A stretch of DNA of 64,000 bases, taken from the NCBI GenBank assembly GCA_021399445.1, contig JAJTUQ010000004.1, positions 5,952,001 to 6,016,000 of the forward strand, in the 5' to 3' direction. Below the pieces are notes generated by a model. The model ran no database searches. It was not told the origin of the DNA and worked only from the letters and a program-made list of their open reading frames with translations. The stretch is from Xylogone sp. PMI_703. Its lineage: Eukaryota > Ascomycota > Leotiomycetes. Below are positions 1-11,868 of the stretch, piece after piece. A program made the translations under genes and the position numbers. The stretch's first letter is position 1; the number at the start of each line of letters is the position of its first letter.

Positions 1-1039
1 TGATCTTTGGGTGCTTCATCAGTCTGTATCACATCTAGAGCTGCTACCGGACTATCAACTTTTCGCTTTCTCTTTCCAGCAAGTTTAGAAGGCGACGCGA
101 CAGTCCGACGCAGACGCGAGGGTGAGAGTTTTGAAGGAGATAGTACTTCTATTTCGTCGTCGTCGAACCCATCTCTATGAGTAAGAGTTTTTTTCTTCTT
201 TGGAGTAGTAGCTATTCCAGCAGCTTCCTTCTTCTCAATTTCCCTTGCTCTATTAAGTCTTCGGACTCGCTCTGACTCTTCTGCAAGGTCCTGTTTAATG
301 AAATCTCTTTCTATTGCAGCATGTTTTTCTGCAATTTTGGCAGCTTCCAGGGCTTTCTCCTGTTTTGCAAGTTGTTCTGTATTTAGTTTCCGAACGTTTG
401 CCAGCTCCTTCTCATATTGCTTCACTGTCTGTTCTTGCTTGCTCCTTACAATAGCTATCTCACCCGCTTTCGCATTCACAGTCTCAATGAGCTCATTGCG
501 CTCTCTCCTCAACTATATGACTGCGTTAGCACTAATTTCTAGCCCATCTGCCTACTCCCTACCTCATCAATTTGTTTTTGTAAGTCCTCCAAGTTGGGAA
601 GTGGGTCTGGTTGGGTCGAGAAAGCATGTGTTCGAGAGGATGCATTGGATACTGGCCTAGATGATTGTACCGGGGGAGCCGCTGAGCCATTGAGCCTTTG
701 CCTATTCGCCAATGTCGCGGTTAATGCAGTATTCCCAGCTAGATTGTCCCACTGAGGGCGGCGATTTTGTTTGGGAGAGGAGTAGGGGAGGATATTTCGT
801 CGTATCCCGGTAACGGCTGGAGTGCTCTTTGCTTCATCAATTACAACAGCGTCATCAAGATCATCATCTTCAAAATCGTCCCCATAATCCGATGAAGGAG
901 GGGCGTTCAAATGGACTGCCTGCGTTTGTGCTTGAGTATATCGTATTGCATTGTTCTCTAGCTCCTCGAGCGCATTGGCAGGTAAGAGATCCAGAGCATC
1001 ATCATCGAAGTCATCTCCGTCAAAATTACCTGCCGTCAT
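1..1039 (-). CDS. uvsD: ATR-interacting checkpoint protein, UvsD/Rad26/ATRIP-like, 5' part
   Basis: Probable partner of the ATR/Mec1 kinase, which brings it to RPA-coated single-stranded DNA in the nucleus during replication stress. Exons: 1039..563 and 512 to beyond base 1; the 50-bp intron (562..513) has a GCTAAC branch site. About 329 residues are visible and the C-terminal helical region lies outside the window. The N-terminus is very acidic (GDDFDDDALDLLP at about 5-17; GDDFEDDDLDD further on). A long coiled coil follows the intron, and then a basic, Ser/Pro-rich stretch (KKKKTLTHRDGFDDDEIEVL). This order fits fungal Rad26/UvsD/UVS-3 proteins. It is divergent from the CDP-DAG synthase gene and shares about 725 bp of promoter with it. 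The family call rests on architecture, because the most conserved part is missing; another acidic coiled-coil nuclear protein is possible. Confidence 0.6.
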
Positions 1040-1765
1040 TGAGTGAGAAGATGTTTCATAACCGAAGTCCTGGTCGCGTGTTGACGTGGGTTGGTTTGTT
1101 GATTATTTTGCCCGGGATTACCGCCCTGTATCATTGGATTTTTGGACTAATTTAGTAACCTGAAATTTGCACGTGAAGGCGGGCAAAGGTGGCTCAATCT
1201 CAAGTCGTTTGGACGGAGGCTAATTCTTGATGAGGACGACATAGCAGGAGAGCTTGTGGGGGTGTACCATACCAGCAGCAAAGATAGTCGTAAACCGTCT
1301 GATAGTAATTATGTACAGTTAATGGAGGAGACTCATTAATTTATGATTCCATATCGGACAAACAATCCTACCGTCAACCCCCGAGTTCCGTGGGAGGAAG
1401 CTCGTGCCTTGTTAATTACCCCCAGAATTGTTGACCATTAGGCTGACGTAGCACGCGGCGCTGGCCACAAATTCCACCTCAATTCACCCTTTGCGGTAGT
1501 TCATGTACGCTCAGCCACTTCTGCGCCCAAAGCTGTACGTCTGCGCCCTCAACCACATTTGTTGCATTCTCTATTGCCGGCTTCATATAAAGATCGATTC
1601 ACGGAATCAATCTATGATTGCGCTTTCTGCAAGAGAATCCTAGGCGGGAATCTGTTGGGGAGAATCTTGGCGAGCACGAGCTAGTCGTCAAAAGCGACAG
1701 ATAGGTAGGAAACTTGGAACCTTCGGAACCCACGCTCAACGCCCAATTCGAGTTCACTATCCACG
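1040..1765. other. shared divergent promoter region
   Basis: Gene-free space between two divergent genes. I see no other coding sequence or repeat. It should hold both promoters, but I found no distinctive motif. Confidence 0.5.
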
Positions 1766-3379
1766 ATGCCGAAACCACGTCGAGATGTTAAGTTCAACCA
1801 TCGCAGTAGAAATGGACACAATCCGAGCCTCGATGGTAGAAGGAGCAGCTTCTCAGACATTAGTGAGGCTGCATCAGAACCAGGTTCTCCAGTAAAAACT
1901 GCAGGTCCCGGGAGTGACGTCGCGACAGAGGTATGGCGCCTATGAATACTGGTAATACCATGTTATACTAACTGCGATTGTTTTCGTTCTAGAAGGAACC
2001 CGCGCCAGTGTCCGAATATGAAAAGAAGAAGCAGACTTTCATCACACGATCGATATGGACATTTGTTATGATAGGTGCCTTTTTCGGGGCCATATTTGCA
2101 GGGCATATATATATCATAGGCATTGTTACTGCTGTCCAGATATTATCATTTAAGGAGGTCATTGCTATAGCTAATGTCCCAAGTCGAGCCCGGAGGCTGC
2201 GCTTCACAAAGGCTCTGAACTGGTACTGGCTGGCGACAACTATGTATTTCCTTTATGGTGAAAGCGTGATATACTATTTCAAGCACATCGTTTTGGTTGA
2301 CAAGGTTCTGTTACCGTTTGCGACGCACCACCGCTTTATCAGTTTTATGCTCTATGTCATTGGTAAGTTAACATATATTTCTGTGTTATGAATTGATCTA
2401 CTCCTACTAACTCATTCTCTAGGATTCGTATTCTTTGTTGCATCTCTGCAAGCTGGCCACTATCGTTTCCAGTTTACACAGTTCGCCTGGACACACATGG
2501 CTCTGTACCTAATTGTTGTCCAGGCACACTTCATTATGAACAATATCTTTGAGGGCATGATTTGGTTCTTCCTTCCAGCTTCTTTAGTGATATGCAACGA
2601 TATTTTCGCATATATTTGTGGAATCACCTTTGGCCGAACACAGCTGATCAAGCTCTCTCCGAAAAAGACGGTAGAAGGGTTTGTCGGCGCCTGGATTCTC
2701 ACTATTTTCTTTGGAGCGGGCATGACCAACCTCTTGTCACGATACAAGTATTTCATTTGCCCTGTTAATGTAAGACATCAACCCGTGTTTTTAGCTTCTC
2801 ACAAATTTGCTAAACTAGATATAGGATCTCGGTGCCAACATGTGGACAAGCCTAGAATGCACACCAAATCCTGTCTTCATTCCCCACACCTACCAGCTTC
2901 CAATCTGGTTCCCATTCGTTAAATCCTTTTCTATGGCTCCTATGCAGATCCATGTCCTTGTTTTCGCTACATTCGCGTCGCTCATTGCTCCATTTGGTGG
3001 TTTCTTTGCCTCCGGCCTGAAGCGTACATTCAAGATTAAGGACTTTGGTGATTCCATTCCAGGTCACGGCGGTATTACTGACCGCATGGACTGCCAGTTC
3101 ATCATGGGCTTCTTTGCATACATGTATTATCATAGTTTTATCGCAGTGTATAAGGTCTCTCTTGGAGGTGTTATCGAATCGGCTATCACAGGATTGACTT
3201 TCGACGAGCAGGTGGAGCTTGTCAAGGGTATTAGTAAGCATCTTCATAACCAGGGTGTAGTTTCTGACGCTGTAAGACTTATCTGCTCTTTATCCCCTAA
3301 GTGTATTGCATTTCATCTCACTAACACATGGTCTTAGGTTTTGGACTGTCTTAACCTTGCAATTAAGAAGAAGAGGTGA
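1766..3379 (+). CDS. CDS1: Phosphatidate cytidylyltransferase (CDP-diacylglycerol synthase)
   Basis: Makes CDP-diacylglycerol from phosphatidic acid and CTP in the ER membrane, feeding phosphatidylinositol, phosphatidylserine and cardiolipin synthesis. Five exons: 1766..1930, 1993..2362, 2423..2769, 2825..3271, 3338..3379; 456 aa, close to yeast and fungal homologues. A hydrophilic N-terminus of about 65 residues is followed by several membrane helices (FVMIGAFFGAIFAGHIYIIG, then WFFLPASLVICNDIFAYICG). The full CDP-transferase signature is present near the C-terminus: S-G-L-K-R, then KDFGDSIPGHGGITDRMD. The last exon encodes a basic tail ending KKKR. The start is the first in-frame ATG and gives the expected cytosolic N-terminus. 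It converges with the GPI-protein gene downstream. Confidence 0.95.
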
Positions 3380-3837
3380 CGCGTTTTACCTGAGTCGATG
3401 TTGAATGGACGGGTAATGGGGCGTTGGATGAGATGATAAAAAGGGAGGTTTCCGCGAAATGGAGCATGCAGTGTTCCCATGCATATAGCCTCCTCGGCCA
3501 CAGGTATACTTCCATTAGTCGTGCTTCCCCTTTTGTTTCTTCATGGGGAATGTCTTTTCAAGTATAGGGTACTTTTGAGTCGGATTTTTTTTTGTAGAAA
3601 AAGGGAAAAGTATATCTTATTTTAATTGATATGAACGAAATGAGAGGCTGAAAAACATATTGACTAAAAGTGTGCATGTTAAGTTATGATTGTCTTTAGG
3701 TTATCGGGTGGTATGGTATATGGACTCTTAATTGCACGGAAGTTGTTTTTCATCTGCTTCACAAAAGTAAATTTTTATTGATTGCAAGTAACTTATTCTA
3801 TGTGTTATTATACAAGATTGCTCGCCCACTCTCACAT
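3380..3837. other. 3' intergenic space between convergent genes
   Basis: AT-rich spacer with T-runs (around 3586-3593) that probably holds the 3' UTRs and polyadenylation signals of both flanking genes. No gene seen. Confidence 0.5.
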
Positions 3838-5137
3838 TCAGAGTGTGCAGAATGCGAAAGCAAGAATAGCACCAGTATATAGAACCACGCGACTTAAGTC
3901 ACCATTCTTCGGGGCAGCACCAGTCTTACCAGAGCTATCGCCGGAGGATGAGGCGCCTCCAGTCTCAGCAGGACTGTTACCACCATTTGTAGTAGCCGTA
4001 GAACCACTTCCGGTAGTCTTTGCGTCCGTCTGACTTCCACTATCACTCCCACTTCCACTTCCACTCCCGCTACCGCTGCCACTACCACTACTACTACCAC
4101 TACCACCGCTGCCACTCCCACTGCCACTTCCTCCATTGCTTCCAGCCTTCCCAAGGCCTTGCGCTGAGATAGTATATACCACACCATCGCCACCGTTCGT
4201 ATAGGTGAACACGGCACCGGAAAGCGGCGAGGTGACCACGCCCCCGCCGTTAGTGAGCTTGTCAGTTCCACTTGGCACTTGATCGGATGGTGTCAAGTAG
4301 GTTCCGCTGGGGAATCCTAGGGAAGGGCAGGGATACTGGCTGAGGTAGCTGCCGCATGATGAGAAGGGAGTGTTGAGGTTCGTTTCGACCTGCTGAATGT
4401 TGGAGAGGCCAATCAAAGTTGGATCGGTATTTGGGCATAGACCATATAAACTGTAAGTGGTGGACGAATTATTAGTTATTAAGACCAACAATTCGAAAAG
4501 GGTAGATGCAGGGACTCACGAAGTCAAGGCTTCGCTAATCTCACAGCACATGCAGCCTTGATCTTTCTGAACGTTGCTGATAGGATCACCTCCGCCCTGG
4601 GCGACATTGTGGGTGCATTGAGCGCCGGTGAGGGTCGAACCAATAATTGCATTATATACCATTCCAACATTACATGAACAGGCATCGGGAGCTCCGTCTG
4701 GGATTGGAAAGTATGGGATTGGAGCTTTAGCGGTCGGGCACCCTTCTAGATATTCTACAATGTAGGATTGGTAGTCGCATTCAAAAACCTAAGGAATTGT
4801 TAATAACCACCCACACCCTGGAAGCTTAAAATGCATATGGAAATAACGCTGGAGATTCCTTACGGACCTTATTCCAGCAGTTCGCTGCATAGCAGTTATA
4901 AGTTCCGATATAATTAGCACATCCACAGGAAAGTGTCTCGAGTTGGGAGCCGTCAGCATCAGCTCTGTTGAAGCAGGCTGTTGCTGTAGAAGTCACTTTT
5001 GACATGCAACTTTGAAAGCCCGAAGGAGAGGCACAGCCATCACTTGTGAGAGTTAATGAGCCAGAGCCAGAGCTCTGGGCATCAGCAATACGCAGAGCAG
5101 CGGCAAGGAAGAGCACCGAGACGGTTCTGCCTGCCAT
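3838..5137 (-). CDS. GPI-anchored, Cys-rich, Ser/Gly-repeat cell-surface protein
   Basis: Predicted cell-wall or plasma-membrane protein of 383 aa. Exons: 5137..4868, 4788..4520, 4450..3838. The N-terminus is a signal peptide (MAGRTVSVLFLAAALRIADAQ). A Cys-rich ectodomain of about 200 residues follows; even-numbered cysteines (GCANYIGTYNCYAANCW, CSCNV, GCMCCEI) suggest disulphides. Residues about 283-321 are an almost pure Gly-Ser tract. A Thr/Ser/Gly linker and a hydrophobic C-terminus (VVLYTGAILAFAFCTL) after a small-residue omega region fit a GPI signal. The first intron uses donor GTCCGT because the nearby GTAAGG would put a stop in frame. I do not recognise a catalytic domain; a structural or adhesion role is inferred. 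The low-complexity tract is likely to vary in length between isolates. Confidence 0.8.
4030..4142 (-). repeat. Gly-Ser-coding short tandem repeat
   Basis: Degenerate 6-base repeats (plus-strand pattern ccactx) inside the GPI-protein gene encode the Gly-Ser tract. They lie in frame, so length changes in multiples of six preserve the protein. Confidence 0.7.
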
Positions 5138-7226
5138 GGTATGTGACCAATCCTATATTGACAAAAAGAAGAACGAGGTAAGGAACGAAGAGAAGCCGGA
5201 ATTGATTATTAATAAATAATAAATCAGAGGAAGAGAGACAGAGGTAAGAAGAGGTCGGCGCAGAAATGAGGATGTGGGAAAGATATATACACTGTGGGAC
5301 TACCATACGGACTCAAAGTCTGCGACCCAAAGAGTGAGAACGTGGCTAAGCCAATTGATTAATCTCTCGACAGCTCACTCTTCTATCCATCATGAGCTTC
5401 AAGGGTCCTTCCACTCACTTTGCTAGCCGCAGGACTATGATGGACTCAAAATAGACCACGAGGGACTATGGAGCAACCAGGGGAAGATAGAATATGAAAT
5501 GGAAAGTACTTCCGGAGATTTTGGCCAGGGGTGGCATGCTTCGCCCCCATCTTCCCTTCCTAGTTGGGTTGGAATTCATCTGATATGGGCCATTCTGCCT
5601 TGCCAGCACGTACCAGTAGTGTTTATGCATATCGTATACCGGATACTAGCGCTGGACCACCTGCCAACAGTGCATACGGACTCTACCAGAGGCCAGTATG
5701 CCATAGACTTTCTTTTTCAAGGGTTACCACATTTCCATTTCCCTTGCCTTGCCTTGCCTTGCCAGATACCCTCTGCGAGAAGGGATCTTTTTATCCACCG
5801 CGAGTCTACAAAAAGTGGATGTCTATGGCTTTCTGGGCAAGAGCTGCGGTCCAACGGCGAATCAAGCCCCTCAATGAGTGGCTGCATGTCCCTAATGTGA
5901 GAGAGCAAAACAACGAGCAGTGCAGACCGCCGCCATTCCGTACAGGAGGTGGTAATATTGGATGTGTTTCTAATACTTCAATAGCTCCGCCAAGCTGGGA
6001 ATAGCCCCGTCGCCGCTCAGGAAGTGCCTGTCCTGGCACCAATCGGCAGCCTAGGTTGCACCCTTGAGGCTGAAAATAAGCACGGTCGGTGGTCGAGGCG
6101 CTGAACAACACTGTCATTCATCTGGACGGAGGCGTGAGAAGAGGCTGCTGGGATGGAGCAGTGGCACGGTGGAAATCAGCCCAGCTAGGGCCAGTTGAGC
6201 ATTCGTCAAGCTTTTGCCTAGGATTGCGCTCGCTGCGATCTCGCTGTGGCTTGAAGGATTTACGGGAATTGCGGGAGGGCGCGCTGCACGTGACTGTTGG
6301 CTTGGGATGCAGCCAGAGATGTGCACGAATTAGGCAAGCCGAGGCAAAAGGGGGACATGCGGCTCAAGAAGAAAAGACCCCTCTCACACTTTCCTCACTA
6401 CGCCCCTGGGCCATCTTCCGGGTATCGAAGACGGGTATGATAGTTGATCATAGCCTAAGAGACGAGGGGGCTTACATCAGTGATTTGTTTTACTGGTACT
6501 TCTAACATCGACGACAGCCCGTGTCTTTTCAACACCTAGCCTGTTGTACGACATTTTTATTTAAGAGGTACCAGCTATCCGGCCATGTTGGTTTTCAGCT
6601 GGCGCTCCACAGACCAGCCAAGCCTCGCATGGCCATGTGCGCCCTGCGGTTTACAAGAAGCTTTGTGGCCCAAGACACGCTTTGCTCCAGGCATCCAGGA
6701 CGCATAACATAGCTACTTGGTGCCGTAAAGCACTGTGTGTTATTAGCCGTCTAGCAGCCGGTGAAAAGCTGAGGAGCCATCAGTTTTGTCGCCCTCGTGC
6801 ATTGGGATCATTTCTAGCGGACTATGTCATCTTGCAGATTTCATCACGTATTATTGAGCAGGCCGGTTTACCTCTTTACTGTGGTATGGGCCTAATAATT
6901 GTCCTGCCAGCACTGTGGACACTTTACTCCCACGCTAAACTGGCTACCGCAATCCGGCTGTCGGAGGGCAACTTAGAGATCGGGCTGTTGTTAACAAAAG
7001 GTAGTGTTCGCTGCGGGTAGTGATTGCACATCCTGTCCCTATTCTTATTGTCCTATTCTGCTTAAGAAAGTTTTCTCTGTTTTGAATCTGCTTATTTGGG
7101 GATGTTCCCGTCTCCAACCTCCAGACTTCTCCTCCCCGTTACTGAGTCTCATCTTTATCACGGGCTATCTTTACGAACCTGAGAGGTATGATATCAGTTT
7201 TGACATCTAATCCTTTGTTTGGTTAA
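5138..7226. other. 2.1-kb gene-free region
   Basis: No supported gene. Open frames here overlap on both strands and lack conserved motifs or splice-supported extensions. The left part is the promoter side of the GPI-protein gene. A small CCTTG repeat (about four units) lies at 5742-5763. Confidence 0.45.
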
Positions 7227-9350
7227 CTACTGGCCCAATGTCTGCTTGTCCCCCCTTTTGATCAGGTCTGCTGCTTTCTCTCCAATCGCATATGCCGGCA
7301 TTTGAGTATGTCCCTGATTCAACAGTGGCATCACACTCGTGTCCGCAACTCTCAGCCCCTCAACACCCCGAACCCGTAGCTCGGGATCCAGCACAGCCAT
7401 CGGGTCTTCCAAAGATCCCATTTTGCAGGTTCCACCAGGATGATAACCTAGATGAAATATAGTTTTTAGCAATTCAAGGCCATTTTCAGAAAAGACAGGA
7501 GTTAGATCAAGGAAATTCAGTGTGGATGGTTGAAAGAGAAAGTAAAATATGCCTACAGGTTATTGCGTTATCTCTCACGAAATTGACCCACTGGTCACGC
7601 GTCTTATATTCATGATGAAGCAACTCCCTTGGCCAACTTCCGTCTACGATATCTCTGGTCCCCTTTCCCTCGGTGATAATCTCGTTGGCGAACTTACAAC
7701 CCTCACTCAAAACAAGAACGTCGAGTTCGTTACTTAGGTAGTTATTACGCACAACCGGAATCTCGTGTGGATCTGCACTTTTCAAGGTGACTTCTCCCCT
7801 CGACTTAGGTGCAAAAAGTTCTACAATGAGCGAAAAAGCATGCATGGCCTGGCCATCTGGCGGCTGGTCATAAATTTTTGGTCCTCCATAACATTCTGTG
7901 CTGCATAGTTCGATATTTGGTTGTGAACGTGTGAGGTTCATGGGATCGCGGCCAGGCTCATGTGGAGCGGAATTCCAGAGTGGATCGTCTGCCAATCTGT
8001 CATCGAGGCGCGCAAAAGCGCAGGCACCAAAGGGAAAGGTAGATAACACACCACGCTTCTCCTCTTTCCACTGTCGAAAAGATTCTTGCGCTGCCCCTGG
8101 CTTGTACAAGAACTCGTCATTCGTTAACCCAGGTTTGCTGGTTGAGTAAAAGATGAAACAGATCTATCATATAATCCAATAAGTATACTAGCGAAAGAGT
8201 GTCCCACAGGCTCTTGCAATGAACTTACAAGGTGGTCCATTAGATTTTTGCCAACTCCTGGCGAATCAACCTTGCATTCAATGCCGTGTAATGCAAGCTC
8301 GGACCTCGGTCCAATTCCAGATCTCAAAAGAATCACCGGTGAGCAATAGGCTCCTCCGCTTATAATTATTTCTTTTCTAGCTCTGATTTGCATCTCCTTG
8401 CCATCTTTATTGAGGACTTTCACGGCAACTGCCTTCAAACTAGATCCTTCGTTGTCGAAAATGATTTTATCGACCAGGGTCTCCGTTGAAATCGTTAGAT
8501 TTGGTCCTCTTCCTAGAAGGTAATCAGCAGCCACTGATCTAGTACCCTTGTGGACTGTCCGTAGTACGTGTCCACAAGCGTGCGGATTATCTCCCGTTGT
8601 GAACATATCCTGCTGGAATTTGAAGCCTTTGTCTTTCATAGACTCGAAAACCAGATTTGATATGGGCGCCTATGGTTTCAATCAGATGGTTATTCATGTA
8701 GTGGATCTAACGAGCTGGATAAACTTAAGCTACCAGATCATGTGGTTCTGTGTGCACTGGGCCATCGTAGCCATGAGCTTTCGAATCTTCTTTAAACCAA
8801 TCCTTTGGATGGAAGGATTCAACCTGAACCGAATGTAAGCGCAGTTCAATCATTCGATAGAAAAGGTTACCTTTTTCATATACTCAAACATCTCATCCCC
8901 ACTCCAGCCAGGCAGATTCCAATCGTCATAATCTTGCTTTGTTCCACGAATGCAAAGAGTACCATTGACACCACTTGAGCCGCCTAAGAGCTTGCCCCGA
9001 CTTAGTGGGATACGGCGATTGTTAACTGCTTCATTAGGCTCATTGGTGATATTCCAGTCTCCAGGGCCATCAAAGAGCTGGGACCTGTACAAATATCAGC
9101 CAAGTATTCGTGTGTACTTAGGCGGTTCAACAAAGTATTACCATCCTCCTGGAAAGTGAGTACTTTCAAGAAGAGAGTTATCCTGCCCAGCCTCTATGAT
9201 GAGGACTGTGGTCTGAGGGTCTTCAGCCAGCCTTGCCGCTACTACGGAGCCTGATGTTCCTCCCCTATTATGCTTATCAGCATTATATATCTCAACGCAT
9301 CTTAATTCATACCCGCATATTATATAGTCGTACACTGAATTATCTTCCAT
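7227..9350 (-). CDS. GMC-family FAD-dependent oxidoreductase (choline dehydrogenase-like)
   Basis: FAD-dependent alcohol, aldehyde or choline oxidoreductase of the glucose-methanol-choline family; the substrate cannot be read from sequence. Seven exons: 9350..9313, 9264..9142, 9084..8871, 8823..8734, 8669..8229, 8163..7557, 7447..7227; 577 aa, normal for the family. The ADP-binding motif is formed across intron 1 (ICGGGTSGS, residues 11-19), followed by VLIIEAG. GMC signature 1 is visible at [12 protein letters not shown] and signature 2 at [17 protein letters not shown]. The active-site His lies in YHPGGTC (about 507), with a second His near 551 in NQGHTQ. There is no signal peptide, so it is probably intracellular. 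The start is the ATG at 9350; an upstream in-frame GTG is not a credible fungal start. Confidence 0.92.
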
Positions 9351-10845
9351 AGTGGTAGCTATATTTGCCACAAAACTTCTTTTATCTCCGCATCATATAT
9401 AATCGCCAAACAGCTGTGCGACTGAAGTAGGATGCGTTATACTTATACCTACGCTCAAACAGTGAATGGCAAGTGAAAGGCAAGGAACATTCATATTGGC
9501 CCATCTCTCACGCTGACATGCATACGACGATGCATACGACAATCTATACGACGATGCATACGATCATGTATACGATCATGTATGCGACAATGCATACGAC
9601 AGTGCATTATTGTACTGGATTAGGGTTTATTACAATGTACACAGTTGGATCGGATGCCAATACACCTTAAAACCAAGCAAATCTGTCCAGTGGCATAGAT
9701 GCAGATCAAATCTAGGTCCCTTGGCTGCATGGGGAGATAATACGCAGAGAAGATATTGGCGGAATCATGCAACCATCAGCTAAGATGTCTGAATGATGAG
9801 GCTGGTATATATTCATGCGCACAGCTTGTTTGGGAACGCGATGCATATTGTAAACTTGGTATAGCATAATTCATAGTAGCACAGCAGCTGATAGGATCTC
9901 CAAGACTCGAGATGGCCAGTCAAAAAAAAAAGCATTGCTGAAGAGAGTTGGTGTACACTCATAGAGGTAGGGGAGTTATCCCCGCGTCTTGGCTGGCCTG
10001 GAAGATGCGGGGTTGGACTTCCTGGACCACGTAAAGGTCTTCTTCGAATAAAGCAGGCTGATCATTGAGTCCGCGATGAATATAATGGGAGAGAATAGAC
10101 TATCCAAATGAGACAGGTTAATGATCGTCGACAATATAGGAGACAATTGGCGTGATAATATATTCCTTTGTCCTGCCATCCATCAGTCGCATACAGCTGA
10201 TTGCAGAAAAGATCTCGAGAGTGAGATAACTGAAATCAACAAAAATATACTTCAGATAAAGGCGATGAAGACGAAGACGAAGTACAAGCTGCTTTTGCGG
10301 AAAACCAAGGAACAGTAAAATATCGCTATTGATATCTCTAGATCAATCCAGCCATGAAAAGTCAAGCCCATTTAATATCATGGGTCCATTAACCAAAACT
10401 GCCATAATAATTCCTCGAAAATATACCAGCTTCAATGTTGTACTCTATTTGCTTTGCAGAGATCAGACAGATCGTGATCGAAGCAGCTGAGGTAAGATTT
10501 TAGTCCCCGGGAACTCAGCGCCACAACGTGAACATAGACAAGGATGAGAGTATGAGAAATGAGATAATATTGTTTTGATTAAGACATGACTTGAAATATG
10601 TGTATATTGCCCTAGACTTCCCTTGTATAACTTAACGTAAAGACATATTATCTTTTAATATATACAGAAATAAGCACTGTATGTTTATGTATCCATTCGA
10701 ACTTATTTCCAAGTCCCAGCCAGTCGTTTTTATTCCAAAATTACCCGTCTAACCAAAACGCCTCGTAAAAGATCCATCTATGACAGATGGGAAATGATTC
10801 CTCATCATCTCACCGCAAGGAATTTCTATCTCCAGGACCACAGGC
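9351..10845. other. 1.5-kb intergenic region with a minisatellite
   Basis: Promoter side of the GMC gene and 3' side of the GH128 gene. It holds the 12-bp tandem repeat described separately and no supported gene. Confidence 0.5.
9518..9601. repeat. 12-bp minisatellite, 7 units
   Basis: Seven consecutive 12-bp units with consensus atgcatacgacg, differing mainly at positions 3-4, 7 and 11-12. It lies about 170 bp upstream of the GMC start codon. One frame reads as a four-residue repeat (M-H-T-T), but no gene context supports translation. Confidence 0.9.
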
Positions 10846-11868
10846 TTACAGGGCGTAAAACAACACAGCGACGAGCAAAGCCCAGACATGGTTCCCTTGT
10901 ATTCTTCCTGCCCCATTCTTATTACCACTTCCGGATGCCGTATCGGAACCACTGGGAATAATCCCCGTTGCAGCACCGCCAAGATACCAACTTCCAATAT
11001 CAGTCAGATTTCCATTCTCATCCAACATAGCCGCATAGGGTCCGACATTGGAGACGCTCGAGCGGAAGGAGCCGAAGTATGAATACCGCTCAATATATGA
11101 AATGCGATCGAAGTATTCGGCGGAGGAATTGAAGAAGGACTGAGTATTGGCAAGGTTGTCGTTTGGAAGAGCGTATTCGGTGACCCAGATTGAGATATTC
11201 GGATATCTGGAGTAGAAACCTTGTTAAACTGGAATTCCACGAGAATAAATTGGATGGAAAAGAACCTACGTTGCAACAACCTGCCCAATGTGGCTGGCCA
11301 AACCTTCGAAATTGCCATACCAATGAATTGGAATGAAATCCACAGTGCAATTTTGGCCCAGACTCTGGCATGCTGAGAAGAAATTCGCCAGCCACGTGAA
11401 CCCACCCTGACTCCCAGTGACAGCAGGAGCCCCAGCCTTAATACCCTGCTTCCTCAATGGAGCAATCTCACTCTGCCACATGCTTGCCGCAACATTGGGA
11501 TCGACCTGGCTTCCTCCAGTATCAGATGTGCCGTCGGGCTCATTGAATGTCATGACATGGCTGATGTTGGTCCCCGAGGAGATCAATCCCTGGACGGTCT
11601 GTCTGAAGTTGGTGACGGTGGAGCCGAAAAGCATGGGTACATATTCGAACTGAGATTGTGACAATGAGGAGTATGCTGCTGAAGGAGTATCGGCGTAGTT
11701 ATAATACCAGGTCAAGTCAGAGCCTGGCTCGGTCCAGATGTGATCGTCTTGGGCATACTTGGTGTTGTTGATAAAGATGAGGCCGCGTTTGGAAGAGCGC
11801 TGGAAAGTTGCCTGTGCAAGAACCGAGGGCAAGGCGACGAGGCCGAGAAGGGACACTGATAGATGCAT
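10846..11868 (-). CDS. Glycoside hydrolase family 128 protein, secreted, probable GPI anchor
   Basis: Probable beta-1,3-glucanase or wall glucan-modifying enzyme of the Asl1-like GH128 family. Two exons: 11868..11270 and 11206..10846, 319 aa. The signal peptide is MHLSVSLLGLVALPSVLAQ. KRGLIF and WYYNYAD are typical of the barrel start. The two expected catalytic glutamates are in FNEPDG (Glu110) and WVTEYALP (Glu210, just after the intron). Several N-glycosylation sequons are present (NNT, NIS, NCT). After the catalytic domain comes a Ser/Gly/Asn linker and a hydrophobic tail (HVWALLVAVLFYAL) suggesting a GPI anchor. The acceptor at 11207 is chosen because it restores the conserved Y-P sequence before the nucleophile. 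An upstream non-ATG extension of the frame would bury the signal peptide and is rejected. Confidence 0.9.

Noticed and set aside
5499..6505. Overlapping 100-146-codon frames
   Set aside because: They overlap one another in different frames and on both strands, with no motif or codon consistency.
9351..9371. Seven-codon N-terminal extension of the GMC oxidoreductase from a GTG codon
   Set aside because: Fungal nuclear genes start with ATG; the ATG at 9350 sits correctly just before the FAD-binding motif.
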